Source: Blattamonas nauphoetae
Lineage: Eukaryota; Preaxostyla; Oxymonadida
DNA length: 64,000 nt
Assembly (NCBI GenBank): GCA_033064195.1
Contig: JARBJD010000006.1
Span: 682,001-746,000, forward strand
Direction of reading: 5' to 3'
The notes beneath the pieces are model-generated. The model did not search any database. It was not told the origin of the DNA and was given only the letters and a program-made list of their open reading frames with translations. Shown one piece after another: positions 9,948 to 20,133 of the stretch. Both the position numbers and the translations under genes were made by a program. Every line of letters starts with the position of its first letter. The first letter of the stretch is position 1.

Positions 9948-11176
9948 TATTGGCCTCTCCTGTTGTATTGTCGGTGAGAGCCGAATTGTTTGCCGGGGGT
10001 ACGGCCCTGCCCCCCTCTCGGTGAGAAAGTAGCACCCGAGTGCATATGTGCCATCGGCGCTGGGCCAGTCATTTGAACGGTTTGATCGAAAACTGTCTGA
10101 GTTGGTTGATACGTGGGAGTGGAATGCGAAAGTAGGCTCAAATCATTCGAGAGAGGTCGTCGAATGTTCATCTGGTCCATCATGTCTTTGTAGTTCTTCT
10201 CGTCGACATATCGTGCATGGTATGTTCTTGAGGCGGCATCTGATGACATGAGGATCGCATCCAGGATCTTTGAAAGGATGGGGGAGGCGGGGTCCGATGT
10301 AGAAATTTGGGTGTGTACTTCGCCGAGCAAGGCTGCTACAACAAGGCTGTGTTGGGTTGCCGTCCTTAGCATTTGCTCCCGAACCCCTTGAGGACTATTT
10401 AGTTTTGGAGGATCGTCCGAAAACTGAATTTGTATTTCCAAATCTCTTCGAGAGTTGTACGATGCCCGGGTTAATTCGTCAATCAGTTGCGGAGACAGTA
10501 CATTCTTTATCCAGTCCGTGGTGAACTTCGTATGCCTCTTTTTCAACTTCTTTTTCAAGCTAGTCGCTGGATCCTTCCGATGGACGGGACTGAAATCTGA
10601 GTCCTGATACAGAGCGATGTAGGGGTCTGGTAGATACGGATATGGTGATAACAGCTTCCGTTTCATCTTTAATGAGCGACTTTTTCTTCCCAACGAACGA
10701 GACTTGCGTCGCTCCTCCTTCGATCTGTGCTTTTTGTGTCGCTTCCCTTCCGACCTATACTTAGCCGAATTAAGAGATCTTTCTCGCTCATTGGTACGAG
10801 AGTATTGGCTGGACGGAATAACACCGCCTGAAGATGTAAAGGATGATTCCGAGCTGTCGGAACTGTCATCGTCGGCTGAGTCCGTTGGACGCGAACGCTT
10901 GAGTTTTCGAATCGGAGATGGTGCTCGAGCGGGAGGTATTGTTGTCCCGCGATGCTGGGAAGGAGCTAATTCCGGCTTTGTTTCCTGAGTTGTGTGTGTT
11001 TGCTTGAAAGATAGGGCGTCGAAAAACGCTGGGTCTGCAATTCTAATACCACTAATAATCTGTCTGATGACATCAGGTGGTATTTGGTCGGAAGGGGCAG
11101 TGTCTGCTGCAGCAGAACTTTCTTGATGTGTCGTCATTATTTTGATCTTCGTGACCAACCCATTACTCACGACCAC
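9947..11176 (-). CDS. DIRS gag-like ORF1
   Basis: About 409 residues with no catalytic motif. The N-terminal third is Ser/Arg/Lys rich and disordered (RSKEERRKSRSLGRKSRS). The middle has a helical segment (WIKNVLSPQLIDELTRAS), and the C-terminus is Gly/Arg rich, as expected of a nucleic-acid-binding gag-like product. Position and length fit the first frame of DIRS elements. Assignment rests on position, since gag proteins diverge fast. Confidence 0.7.
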   Translation of the reverse strand: MVVSNGLVTKIKIMTTHQESSAAADTAPSDQIPPDVIRQIISGIRIADPAFFDALSFKQTHTTQETKPELAPSQHRGTTIPPARAPSPIRKLKRSRPTDSADDDSSDSSESSFTSSGGVIPSSQYSRTNERERSLNSAKYRSEGKRHKKHRSKEERRKSRSLGRKSRSLKMKRKLLSPYPYLPDPYIALYQDSDFSPVHRKDPATSLKKKLKKRHTKFTTDWIKNVLSPQLIDELTRASYNSRRDLEIQIQFSDDPPKLNSPQGVREQMLRTATQHSLVVAALLGEVHTQISTSDPASPILSKILDAILMSSDAASRTYHARYVDEKNYKDMMDQMNIRRPLSNDLSLLSHSTPTYQPTQTVFDQTVQMTGPAPMAHMHSGATFSPRGGQGRTPGKQFGSHRQYNRRGQ

Positions 11177-11204
11177 TTCTCACTATTAGAGGGACCGAGG
11201 TTTG
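11152..11204. repeat. DIRS right inverted terminal repeat
   Basis: It pairs with 6473-6526. The extra 26 bp to the true right edge at 11230 are found again, complemented, in the internal complementary region but not in the left repeat, the asymmetry expected for DIRS termini. Confidence 0.85.
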
Positions 11205-11230
11205 CACAGCACCTACTAGAAGGGCGGTGC

Positions 11231-12075
11231 TCCAAACAGAAGCCAGTGAAGAACAATCCCCAACGCCCACACATCTGACGAGCATGTCGCCTTTCCTGTT
11301 TCTGATTTCATTCGTTCTGGCGACACATACAGTTGAGACATCACTCCACGCGTGCTGCTCACATCTTCCGATTCCGCTGCCCCCAAATCACCTGAACTCC
11401 CAAGAGAACACAAAAAATAAAAATCAGAGAATCAGGAAAAGATGAAAAGAAGAGAAAACAGAGCTGAAGTAATCACAAAATGATCAAAGAAGAAAAAGAG
11501 GAAGAAGAAGAGAGAAAGGAGAGAAAGATAAACACAGTTTGAAGTGGCCACCATCGAAAAGAAGAATGTTCTCCATCTTCACATCTCCATGTGCTGTCGC
11601 CCCACTTTCGTGGTTGTGCATCAAGTTCAGCGCGGACGAAACATCCACCATCACTCGACAAACAATCTCAAAGAAAAAGAAACAGAAATTCAATAATAAT
11701 CAATCGATGAACAACATCCAATCTAAATATGAACAAAATCAGTCACAATCAACGAGAAAACAACATTTCCAAAACAAACTTCGCGAGCCACAAGAACTCC
11801 ACGCGATGTGTGGTCCCGAACGATATCTGCAAGTGACTGTTCCCCAAGTTCCATCACAATCACTTGAGTGTTGTCCATCGATGCTAATTCTTTCAGTCCA
11901 ACAATTCCCGGATGAGCGAACTTTTGAAGTCGATTAACTTCACGATCTATTCGTTCTATGTCTTTAGCTGTCAAACACGGAATCATCTTTCCCGCATAAT
12001 GTTCCTGAGTCGAATTTTCAATCAATTCCACAACATTTCCGTAGCCTGTCGAGCTAATTTCTCGAACGAACGAAT
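11231..12075 (-). CDS. Kinase gene (copy K1): catalytic exons upstream of the DIRS insertion
   Basis: Three exons are readable. 12075-11780 carries the glycine loop (EISSTGYGNVVE), the lysine strand HYAGKMI and the hinge VIVMELGEQSL. 11666-11534 carries the catalytic loop AHGDVKMENILL. 11391-11231 carries DLGAAES, the activation segment and SDVWALGIVLHWLLFG, where the DIRS element begins. Introns are 113 and 142 nt, GT..AG. The HGD in place of HRD and DLG in place of DFG are shared with two other kinases in this window, so it is a lineage feature. A first exon upstream of 12075 must exist (the exon starts two bases into a codon) but was not identified. As assembled, this allele cannot encode a full kinase. 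Confidence 0.8.
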
Positions 12076-13050
12076 CTTGATAACGAAAATAGTAACATCA
12101 TGAACATGTAAGAAATGACAAAAATTAACATACATCCATCGGGGACTTTGATTGATCCCGACATATTGTTCGATCGTTCTTTCCAGCAGGATCCAAAATG
12201 AGATCAAACCAAAACTCAGTTGTTGAATCACCTGGATCAGAATGATAGATACTCAAATCGTTGATCGCATTTCGAAATGGTCTGATTTGTGTTGTTCTCT
12301 CCTCTTCTTTGACACTGACCTCTTTTACCTTCTGAGTCTTGATTCTTCATGTGGGCGGAAGATCGAAAAGAGTGAATCGAATTTGACAGTCTACAATGAG
12401 AAAATGCTGAAATAAAAGGAGAAATTGAGCGAAAACAGTCCAAAACAGTCAATTAAGCGATTCTTGAGAGATCCTTATGGCTCCTGAGATTGTATTTCCA
12501 ACGAGACAAAAAAGTGCTGAGTTTCTGCACATGAGAACAAAAAAACGATGCTTACTATCGGATCCACATCCAATACGCTGGTTGAGATTGGTCGGATCAT
12601 CTATTTTCAGAATCAAAGAAATTTGGATGGTGAGGAGGTGCCTGAACTTTGAATCGGAAAGATACGATGCGAGAATGAAGAAAAGTTGAAAATCAAACCT
12701 GTACGATGTCGATAGTGGCTGGACCTGTGAATTGGGAGGATTTCTGGGAGATCCTCAACTTCAAGACGAAAGGGAGACGCACGCAAGTATTGACTTAGAA
12801 TCGCCCAAGTCAAGAAACTAGCAGAAAAAAGGGCATGGATTAAGTTCGTGAGGGAAAGTTTAGATAGTAAGGTTAAGTTTAGTCGGTGAGGTAGTGATGT
12901 AGAACGTGTGGTAGTGACTCCAAACGATTGGCAGAACCTCTCAAAGTGTCTCGTTGACAACGAAACACAGGGGAGAGGATTGACTGCTTTGGACGACATG
13001 ATAAGAGAAACAGTAGCTCCATTTATGACATCTTTATTGTGGCGGAAGTG
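12076..13050. other. Spacer upstream of K1 with no confident gene
   Basis: It should contain the 5' exon and promoter of the K1 kinase, but I could not place them. The longest open frame is a 128-residue minus-strand frame (12613-12999), Ser/Leu rich and without domain features. It is probably chance. Confidence 0.35.
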
Positions 13051-16000
13051 TCAGAATGGATGAGAGAAGTCGAACAGTCTCATTTTCCTTGTTTGAAGGT
13101 CTCGTCGAATTGTCGCCAGAAGAATCCCAATCACAGCAATCCCTTTCTCATAGTCATCCAGGAACGACGAATTCGACACAGCAAATATGACATCATCCAA
13201 CAGACCTCGCTTCACCAACTCCATCCGAACAGCATCAGACGAGACACTGACGAATCGATGGAAGAACTCGAAGGCTATGGACGCGAGTGCTGGAACGCGA
13301 AACCTGAGAAGATGACGAGAGTGAGAAGAGAAAACAGACAGCAGAACTCTTTCAATCATCCTATCCATAAACACGGATTGTGTGGAAGAAGTTACACCTG
13401 AGAGCGATGACAAAAGCGATGTCAAACCGTCATATCCCAGTGTTCGGACACACAGACCCAGAATATAGACCACCATGTGAAAGGTCGGTTTCGAGGATAG
13501 CATAGTTATGATTCGGTCCCAGTCTGATTTGGTGTTGGGTGGAGTGACGAGAGAGGGGATGCCAAAGTGAGAGGAGAGGGTTTGGACGACGCCTCGCTGA
13601 GCACCAGCCAGAGAAGGAAGATGGCAGAGGAGTGGAGAGTCGAAGCCAAGAGGAATGCTGAGCCTGTGAAGAGACACAACAATCACTCCGACAATGTTCA
13701 ACCTGTTCAACTCTTTTTCTTCCGGATTCTGATCGAAGGGAGAGAGCATCTTGAACACTTTGGCGAGAGACGAGCAGGCACCGAAGGGAGAAGTGAATAC
13801 ACCAAAAGTGCTGAAGAAAATGAGGAAAACGTGGTAGATGTCAGATCTTGATCTGATGAGGTGTGGAGAAGAGAGCAGAATGTCGAGAAGGCGAGGTGGA
13901 GGGAAGAGTTCGAAGAGCTCGTGAATGTCTGCTTGTGCCACACCCTGATTGGCATCAGTGAAGAGCATGCGCATAAGGTTTTCATGTGAGTCTTGATCGA
14001 GTTTGAGTGTCGGAGAGCGATGAAGGAGTGCGTGCAGTCCAACAAAAGGAGTGTGGAGGAACTTTCGCGAAGTGCCGAGATTCGGTGCTGACCAGAATTT
14101 GAGGAGAGTGTCTGGTTTGTGGCGGAGATATCGTTCGAACACAAGATCCATTGGGAAGAAGGAGCGTCGGTGTTTGGGGGCGATGGATGTGTGGTTCAGA
14201 AAGAAAGCTGGATTCAATACACGTGAAAACTGGTGTGGACTCGATTCCAAATCGATTGCAAGGAGTTCGGTCAGAGGAGATGGGAAATCGCAGCCACAAA
14301 AGACAGACAGAACCGATCCGAGAATGATTGCGAGTGGACTCTGAAAATGTTGGGATTGTTTTTCGTCTGAAACGAGTGTCGTGTAACTGGCGAGACGCGA
14401 CATCATTTGATTCCTCCTCTCAAACCGAAGAACAACATCCAATCTCTTTTGAACGGGCATCGACACTGCTTCACAGAAGAAGATTCTCTCGAGGAAGACA
14501 CAAGCTTGGTCGAAGAGCTGGATATCACTCATTTCCGCAGCTAGAAACCCGTCGAAGTTAAAATCTGACTCTTCCATCGTCTGTCCACGCCTGTCTCGGT
14601 CTTTGCATGTCAACCATCGAAGCCACAGCCTCAACAGTGCCATCCGCTCATAGATCGATCCATCAGGGAACGCCTTTTTGAGAATCTGGATGTCGCTGTT
14701 GCGAGGATCATCGACAATTTGAAGCACATCTCCGATTTCGAAGAAGAGATTGTAACATTCAGACTGGATGATGCGATTGGATGAGTGGAGGCCAGAGAGG
14801 AGAGTTTTCCGGAAAGTTATGATGTCAGCAATACAATCTGCCGATTTTCTCGCTTTGACAATGGCTCGACACCGACCGAGTGATCTTACAATCTTCTGAT
14901 CGTCCGTCTCGTCGAACAGTGACACGTCAACCATTTCGTATTCGTCGTCGGGTTCGTGAATGTGGATGACCAGAGCATCCATTTCTGATTCTGGCTTGAA
15001 CGACGGACGGATGTCCCAAGGAAATGAGATGTGAGGGTGTCGTGCGAGGAGGTCATGAATCGCGATGAGGAGCTGTCGCGAATGTTTAGCGATGGAGTCG
15101 GAGTGGTACGGCATCTGCAGAGAAGCGAGAGTCTGAGATTCGGATGAGGAGTGTTGGGATGGGAGTGATGCTTGGGTGGAGATGATTGAGGAGTGATCTG
15201 AGCTGAGTATCGACGAAGTTTGGTGTGCGAGAGAAGAGTGACGATTCAATGTGAGGTCGGTGAAAGCTGAGATTGCTCTTGAGTGGAGTGACAGGTTATC
15301 AGGCATCCAAAAGGGTGTCGAGTCTGTTTCATTGTTCTCTCCGGTTTGAGAGGCGGTGGCTCTGAGTTGATGTTTCGTTTGGAGTGAGAGGAGCGTTCGG
15401 CGGAAACATCGAGATTGGAGGAATGAAAGATCATTCTGAACCAAAGAATGAATGTTAAACGAAGACACACCAACGATCTCACATCCGAGTCCACCATCGC
15501 CATCATCGTCAACCATTCTTTCCAGTCAAAATACGTATTCCGAACTGCCTCCAGCGAGTGAGTTTCTTTCACCTTCTTCACAGCATCCAGGAGCTGTTCG
15601 AAATATCCAACTTTTTCTCCGTTCAGGAATGATTGTTGAACGGGAACGAAATCATGACGAACATTGGAACCAAGAACAGTTGATGAGAAGGCTTCGACAA
15701 GAAAGGGGGCGAAAAAGAGACAGGAAGGCGGAATACCAGAATTAATGCATTGGTGAAAGTAATCCGCGAAATAATATTGCAAGTGATCTTTTGGAGGCGA
15801 ATTTGGGAGAATGAGATCTCCAGAAGCCACGAAAAGTTCGACGAGTGCAATCATGATGCGTGCAAAGACAATATCCTCCTGGTCGGGATGAAGAGGGGCG
15901 GTTAATCGGTTGAGTGGTGCGAGTGTTCGGTGGATGTCCAGAAAGAACCGGCAGAGTGTGGAGATGTCGGAAGAGAACGATCCAGCGATCGATGGTTGCT

Positions 16001-16321
16001 GGTGCGAGGAGGGAGGATCTGTTCGGATGGCGAAGAAGAAAGGATGAAACCGATCAGAATTGTTGAGGATGCGTCGATTTGGATGTTGTTTGAGGTCAGA
16101 GGCGGAGCAGAAGGACAGTCTTTTCTGAATTGTTCGATACCAACCACCGCTTCAACAAACCACTCCATCAACATCTGGATGAAAGAGATAAAAAAGAGAA
16201 AATCAACACACTGTCCAAGAAAGAGATTCATCACCCCTTGTAAACTGCTCAAGACGCGATGAGAGAAATTCTGTCCAAATCTCCTGAGAAAGAGCAGTAT
16301 TGGCCACAGTATTGTTGCCAC
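13051..16321 (-). CDS. H1 family HEAT-like protein, minus copy
   Basis: This is an unrecognised, long, Leu/Ser/Phe-rich alpha-helical protein. It is homologous to the gene at 52.6-56.4 kb (shared SFHSSF/FTPFGxC block, LPLxFDSPLL, and a C-terminal FLDDYEKGI...FDFSHPF). At least three coding blocks are readable. 16321-about 15900 begins upstream with a SFIQMLMEWFVEAV segment. A block ending at 15483 reads through LLDAVKKVKETHSLEAVRNTYFDWKEWL. The final exon 15435-13051 starts NDLSFLQSRCFRRTLLSLQ. The intron at 15436-15482 is 47 nt. A frame change near 16150 relative to its paralog suggests a decayed or mis-assembled 5' region. HEAT/ARM-type scaffold is inferred from repetitive helices only. Confidence 0.6.
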
Positions 16322-16877
16322 AAACAGACGAAATAGAAAGAACGGATTTATCGGAAAGAGAAGTTAGTTCACTCATTCAACAGAGAGAATATCAGATTCG
16401 TGATTTCCTGATGGAAAACATGGTGAGAAAATGAGAGATAGACAGACAAGAAAATGAAAGAAACGATATGAAATGAAGTTAATGATGAATTAAGAGCCAA
16501 AAATTTCAGAGGAAATGACAGTTGTTTTGAAAAACTAAGATAAAGGACGAATCGAAATAGAAGTCAAATGGGAGGAATTGAAGGCGTAATACAGAGTGTC
16601 TGTTTCGATGAGTGCGTCAATGATAGTGGAAGTGGGAAAATAGAATAGGTTGAGCAGATGAGGGGTATCTTAGTCGGCTAAAGAACAAAGGTTGGCTTGA
16701 TCAAGCCGGACAGGACAGAATCTCTGAGATCAAACCTCACACTTTCTGCATCCATATTCACATTTACTTCGTCCCATATCGATTCTACTGTTTGACATGT
16801 ATTCTAACAAGTTCTAAACCAGAACTCAAGGAATTCAAGATTTCATTGGGCCGATCAAGTCTTCCTACCTCAATTCC
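16322..16877. other. Spacer between divergent H1 and H2 genes
   Basis: About 550 bp of AT-rich sequence with no open frame of note. Because the flanking genes diverge, it should contain both promoters, but no motif is repeated strongly enough to name. Confidence 0.4.
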
Positions 16878-19039
16878 ATGCAACCCGAGCAGATTGATCG
16901 TTCCTCCATCGACTTCTCTCCTCTATCGAAGGTGAATAAGACCGCATCAACAGTTTTCCCGACGATTCAACAAAAATCTGAACCGAAAAGTTCAGTCTGT
17001 TTTCTCATCCATTCATTTATCACTGAACATATAATCAGGTCCAATCTCTTCTTTCTATGTTGTCTGGGCCGTATCCACAATTTCGTGACTTTGCTTTAAA
17101 ACGTCTGTTCAAAATGGCATCTCGTCTGAAACTTCATTCATTTTTCTCATCTTTTGATGAATCAGAATCGCCAGATGTGATTGATATGATGATTGAGCTG
17201 GACTGTGTTCAATCCCTTGCTGTCTTTTGTAATCTTTCAGAGCCAAAAGAATGTCCAGTTTGTTCTTCCTTCTTTTGTCACACTCTTCCTCTCAGGAAGA
17301 ACTCCCGGAACTTGTTCTTCTTCTCCGTATTCTCGTCTAATCATTGAATATTTTCCATCGTCTTGACAGTTGAATCATCATCGATTGTGTGGATGGAGAT
17401 ATCTCAATCGTCGATCGCATCCTTCTTATTTCGTTGTCTTCAACATTGCACATCGGAAAAAGTCCTGGAAATGGTATCTTTCGATTTCAGTATTCACATT
17501 TCATATATTTTAGATCACGTCTTGCCTCCAAACGATATCGTCGGATCTCAAAGTCTCGCAGTCTCTGTTTACCTCGAACAAGAAGCTTATTCGGGAGATA
17601 TTTCTGATATTTGAGCAAAAGCCACCATCATCCGTTGTTTTGAAAGTATTGGCTCAGATGGTGTTCTCACCATGTCTGGGATTGGCGACACTTTCCCTTT
17701 CGACTCTCGCACTCCTCTCATATGATTCAACGGATGATATCTCGTTTCTTTCTCAGTACAATATGCTTCCACGCCGACTTGACAATACTACTAGTCGAAT
17801 ATTGTTCCCAAAACGACTTTGCGAAACTATCTCCAACAAGCTCCTCATGATGAATAACTTTCAGCTAAATCAATCCATTTCTTTAGAGTATTCTGTTTTT
17901 CTCATTTTCATGTTTTTTTCCTTCTCAGAGTCATATTTATTCTTGAATCGATGATTCTCCTTCACAATTTGTTGTTCTGTGCTCCTGTTTCGCCGAACTC
18001 AGAAGTATCGCACTTTTCTCCTCATTTTCATTTTCAGCTCGTGAAAGACTGTGAATTGATTCCCTTTCCAAAACTTTTTCTCCAAACATTCAGCCATATC
18101 GGTCCTACCCACTCAACACCTGCTCATCAACCGTTAATCAAGGAAATCATCGACATCTCCTGGAGTCTCGTTATTTACAGTCTCCAAACGAGATCCGATG
18201 CTCGCTCTATCATCAAATCGAAATTCGACGATATGGAGGATCTGATAAGTCTTCTTGTTGATTCGAGAAGAAGACTCCAAACTGATTATACCAGCGATCT
18301 CATCTTTCTCGAGAAGTTTCTTTCGACCCAACGAATCAAGATCATTCCCCTCATCGAGCACGATCTCCTTGCCAGAATCTTCTCCGTCCAACAGCCGCAA
18401 ACTGTGCCTCTTTCGAAAGGCCTTTTTCATCTCCATCTGATTTCAATGATCACTCCTCTTCTCAAATCACCTTCCAAGAATGATATTTCCGGGGATCAAA
18501 CCAAAGCTGCTTCTCTTTGTGTCGAAAGAGTTGTGTACGTTGCCAAATCATACCTTGTCTTCATTCTTCCGAAGGAAAACTGTCTGGAGATGGATCGGGA
18601 TGATAGGCGGGTACTCTCAAGGACAATCACAAAGCTCACCAAGGTGCTCACTGATCTGGAACAATACGAGGCTCAATGTGGGCGACAGTTGATCACAGAG
18701 CGAGAAGTGTGGGAGGCTGCTTGGTTGACGGAAACAGAAAACGACAAGACGTTGGAATCACGGGTTAAAGGCATGAACCGACGAGATGGGAAAATGAGAG
18801 CGAACGAGACCGACAGTTGGGTGCTCCGAAGAAGAAGACTGGGCGAATGTGGGTTTGAAGATGCACTCGAAGCCAGAATGACGACTCGTGAATACCTGGA
18901 TGAAACTGACATTAGATTCACGATGCTACATGCGATGGGGAAGAATGAAGGCATGAATCTCGACAATACGGAGGACGATGATTCGGATGATTCGGATTCC
19001 TCGAATGATTCGGATTCCTCGGATTCATCGGATGATTAG
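16878..19039 (+). CDS. H2 family protein, copy 1 (acidic tail)
   Basis: This multi-exon gene is nearly collinear with 27.1-29.3 kb. Readable exons include SPLSK near the start, VQSLLSMLSGPYPQFRDF (after a cag at 17037), a 38-nt-class intron after KECP, and ESSSIVWMEISQSSIASF. A further exon joins ITSCLQTISSDLKVSQSL to KVLAQMVFSPCLGLATLS. The last long exon (17951-19039) carries SLCVERVVYVAKSYLVFIL, a charged helix (ITEREVWEAAWLTETE), the WVLRRRRLGECGFEDALEARM signature and an Asp/Ser tail. No catalytic motif is visible. Its all-helical composition suggests a HEAT-like scaffold. Function unknown. It is directly followed by the Rab-kinase gene. Confidence 0.65.
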
Positions 19040-19245
19040 TTGAACTTGAAACCCAAAACTCAGAAAAAAGGGAAGGAGGAGGAGTAAATCATTCCCAGTT
19101 CGTTCATTCATTATATCACGTCATTTGGTTTTCTTTCAACAGATACTTTCTTTGGACATCACGAGCCATGAAAATGTGAGATTATTCTGATCGGCCCATC
19201 ACAATACTTTCTTCTCCTGTCAATTCTAGTTTCCATCAAGTACAG

Positions 19246-20133
19246 ATGTCAGAAGACCATGTCTCAGTTCCCTCACCTTCTTTCATTTCTTTTCTTTCAC
19301 ATCTTCTTCACTTCACGACTCAGGATGCACTCATGAGGCTCGTTCTCGTTGGAGATTTGTACGTTGGAAAGACATCAATATGTGACTTCTATCTTGTATA
19401 TGCTTCTTCTTTTCAAACATATTATTCTTTTATCTGATCACTTTCATCTTATTCAGACTCAAACCGTCCCAGAATTGGTATATGCAACCATTGAGATCAA
19501 CCTGGTTTGAATTCGCATTTTGTCCATCCCATCCTTCCCTTTTGAACGAAATATTGTTTTCCTTCTTCATCTCCATCCATCCTTCGTTTCTCAGAAATAC
19601 AAAATCATCAAAGTTGACAACATCAGACTTAAACTCCAATTGGTATTGTTGTTCAAGATCACTTTCACGTCTTTGATCACGCGATTCTCATGCAGGCGGA
19701 TACACATGGTCACTTTGGGGTTCGAGAAAGAGTATTTCGAGCATTTTTACCACATGCAGATGGTGTTATGTTGATATACGACGTCACAGATCGGTGTCTT
19801 TTCTTCCTTTTCATTGATATGTCATTCATTCCCCATCAGAAAATCATTTGAATCCCTCTCAGGGTTCTTTGAATGGATATATAGACTATGTCCCAACAAT
19901 TGTGTCAGTCTCTTGATTGGAAATAAGTGTGACGATGAAACACGCAGAAAAGTGTCGATTGAAGAAGGAAAAGTCTCAATTTTTTGTTTTTGACCTTTTT
20001 CACCTCCAGACCTTAGCTGATTCTCGATCCATCAACTTTTTTGAAACAAGCGCTAGAAATGGCCGAACTATTAATCTGGCTTTTGAAACGTCTTTTTACA
20101 CTTTTTTCACATGATATGCTCAGTTTAATTCAG
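19246..20133 (+). CDS. Rab-like small GTPase module (N-terminal part of a fusion)
   Basis: Small exons read as a Ras-superfamily G domain: 19246-19266, 19324-19395, 19457-19504, 19595-19642, 19696-19793, 19840-19972, 20010-20089, with phases that all agree. G1 is GDLYVGKTS, switch I lies in YATIEINL, G3 is ADTHGHF (DxxG kept, but the usual WDTAGQE is replaced and the catalytic Gln position is His), G4 is NKCD and G5 is ETSA. DVTDRKSFESL and FFETSARNG are typical of Rabs. No C-terminal CC prenylation motif appears. Instead the last exon splices, in phase, into the open frame of the kinase module from 20134. Rabs control vesicle traffic at membranes; the altered G3 may lower hydrolysis. If translation ended in the other frame at 20265 it would be a stand-alone protein, which I think less likely. 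Confidence 0.75.

Larger units (their letters stand above)
6467..11230 (-). mobile_element. DIRS-type tyrosine-recombinase retrotransposon, looks whole
   Basis: A 4764-bp element lies in minus orientation with three consecutive frames: a gag-like frame, reverse transcriptase-RNase H, and tyrosine recombinase. Inverted terminal repeats lie at 6473-6526 and 11152-11204. An internal complementary region at 6788-6860 contains the complement of both outer ends joined, the hallmark of DIRS elements, which integrate as circles by site-specific recombination instead of an integrase. There is no long target duplication. The host kinase sequence resumes on both sides, and only a CT dinucleotide is shared by both ends and the internal junction. 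The main frames look open and the repeats are nearly identical, so the insertion looks young. Confidence 0.9.

Noticed and set aside
8023-10035. Upstream part of a 1030-residue minus-strand open frame that ends in the tyrosine recombinase
   Set aside because: It overlaps the reverse transcriptase gene in another frame, has no domain of its own and reflects codon bias of the RT gene. The recombinase is better started at 8022.
12613-12999. 128-residue minus frame upstream of the K1 kinase as its N-terminal exon
   Set aside because: No donor was found that joins it in phase to the exon at 12075, and the composition does not resemble the linker of K2.
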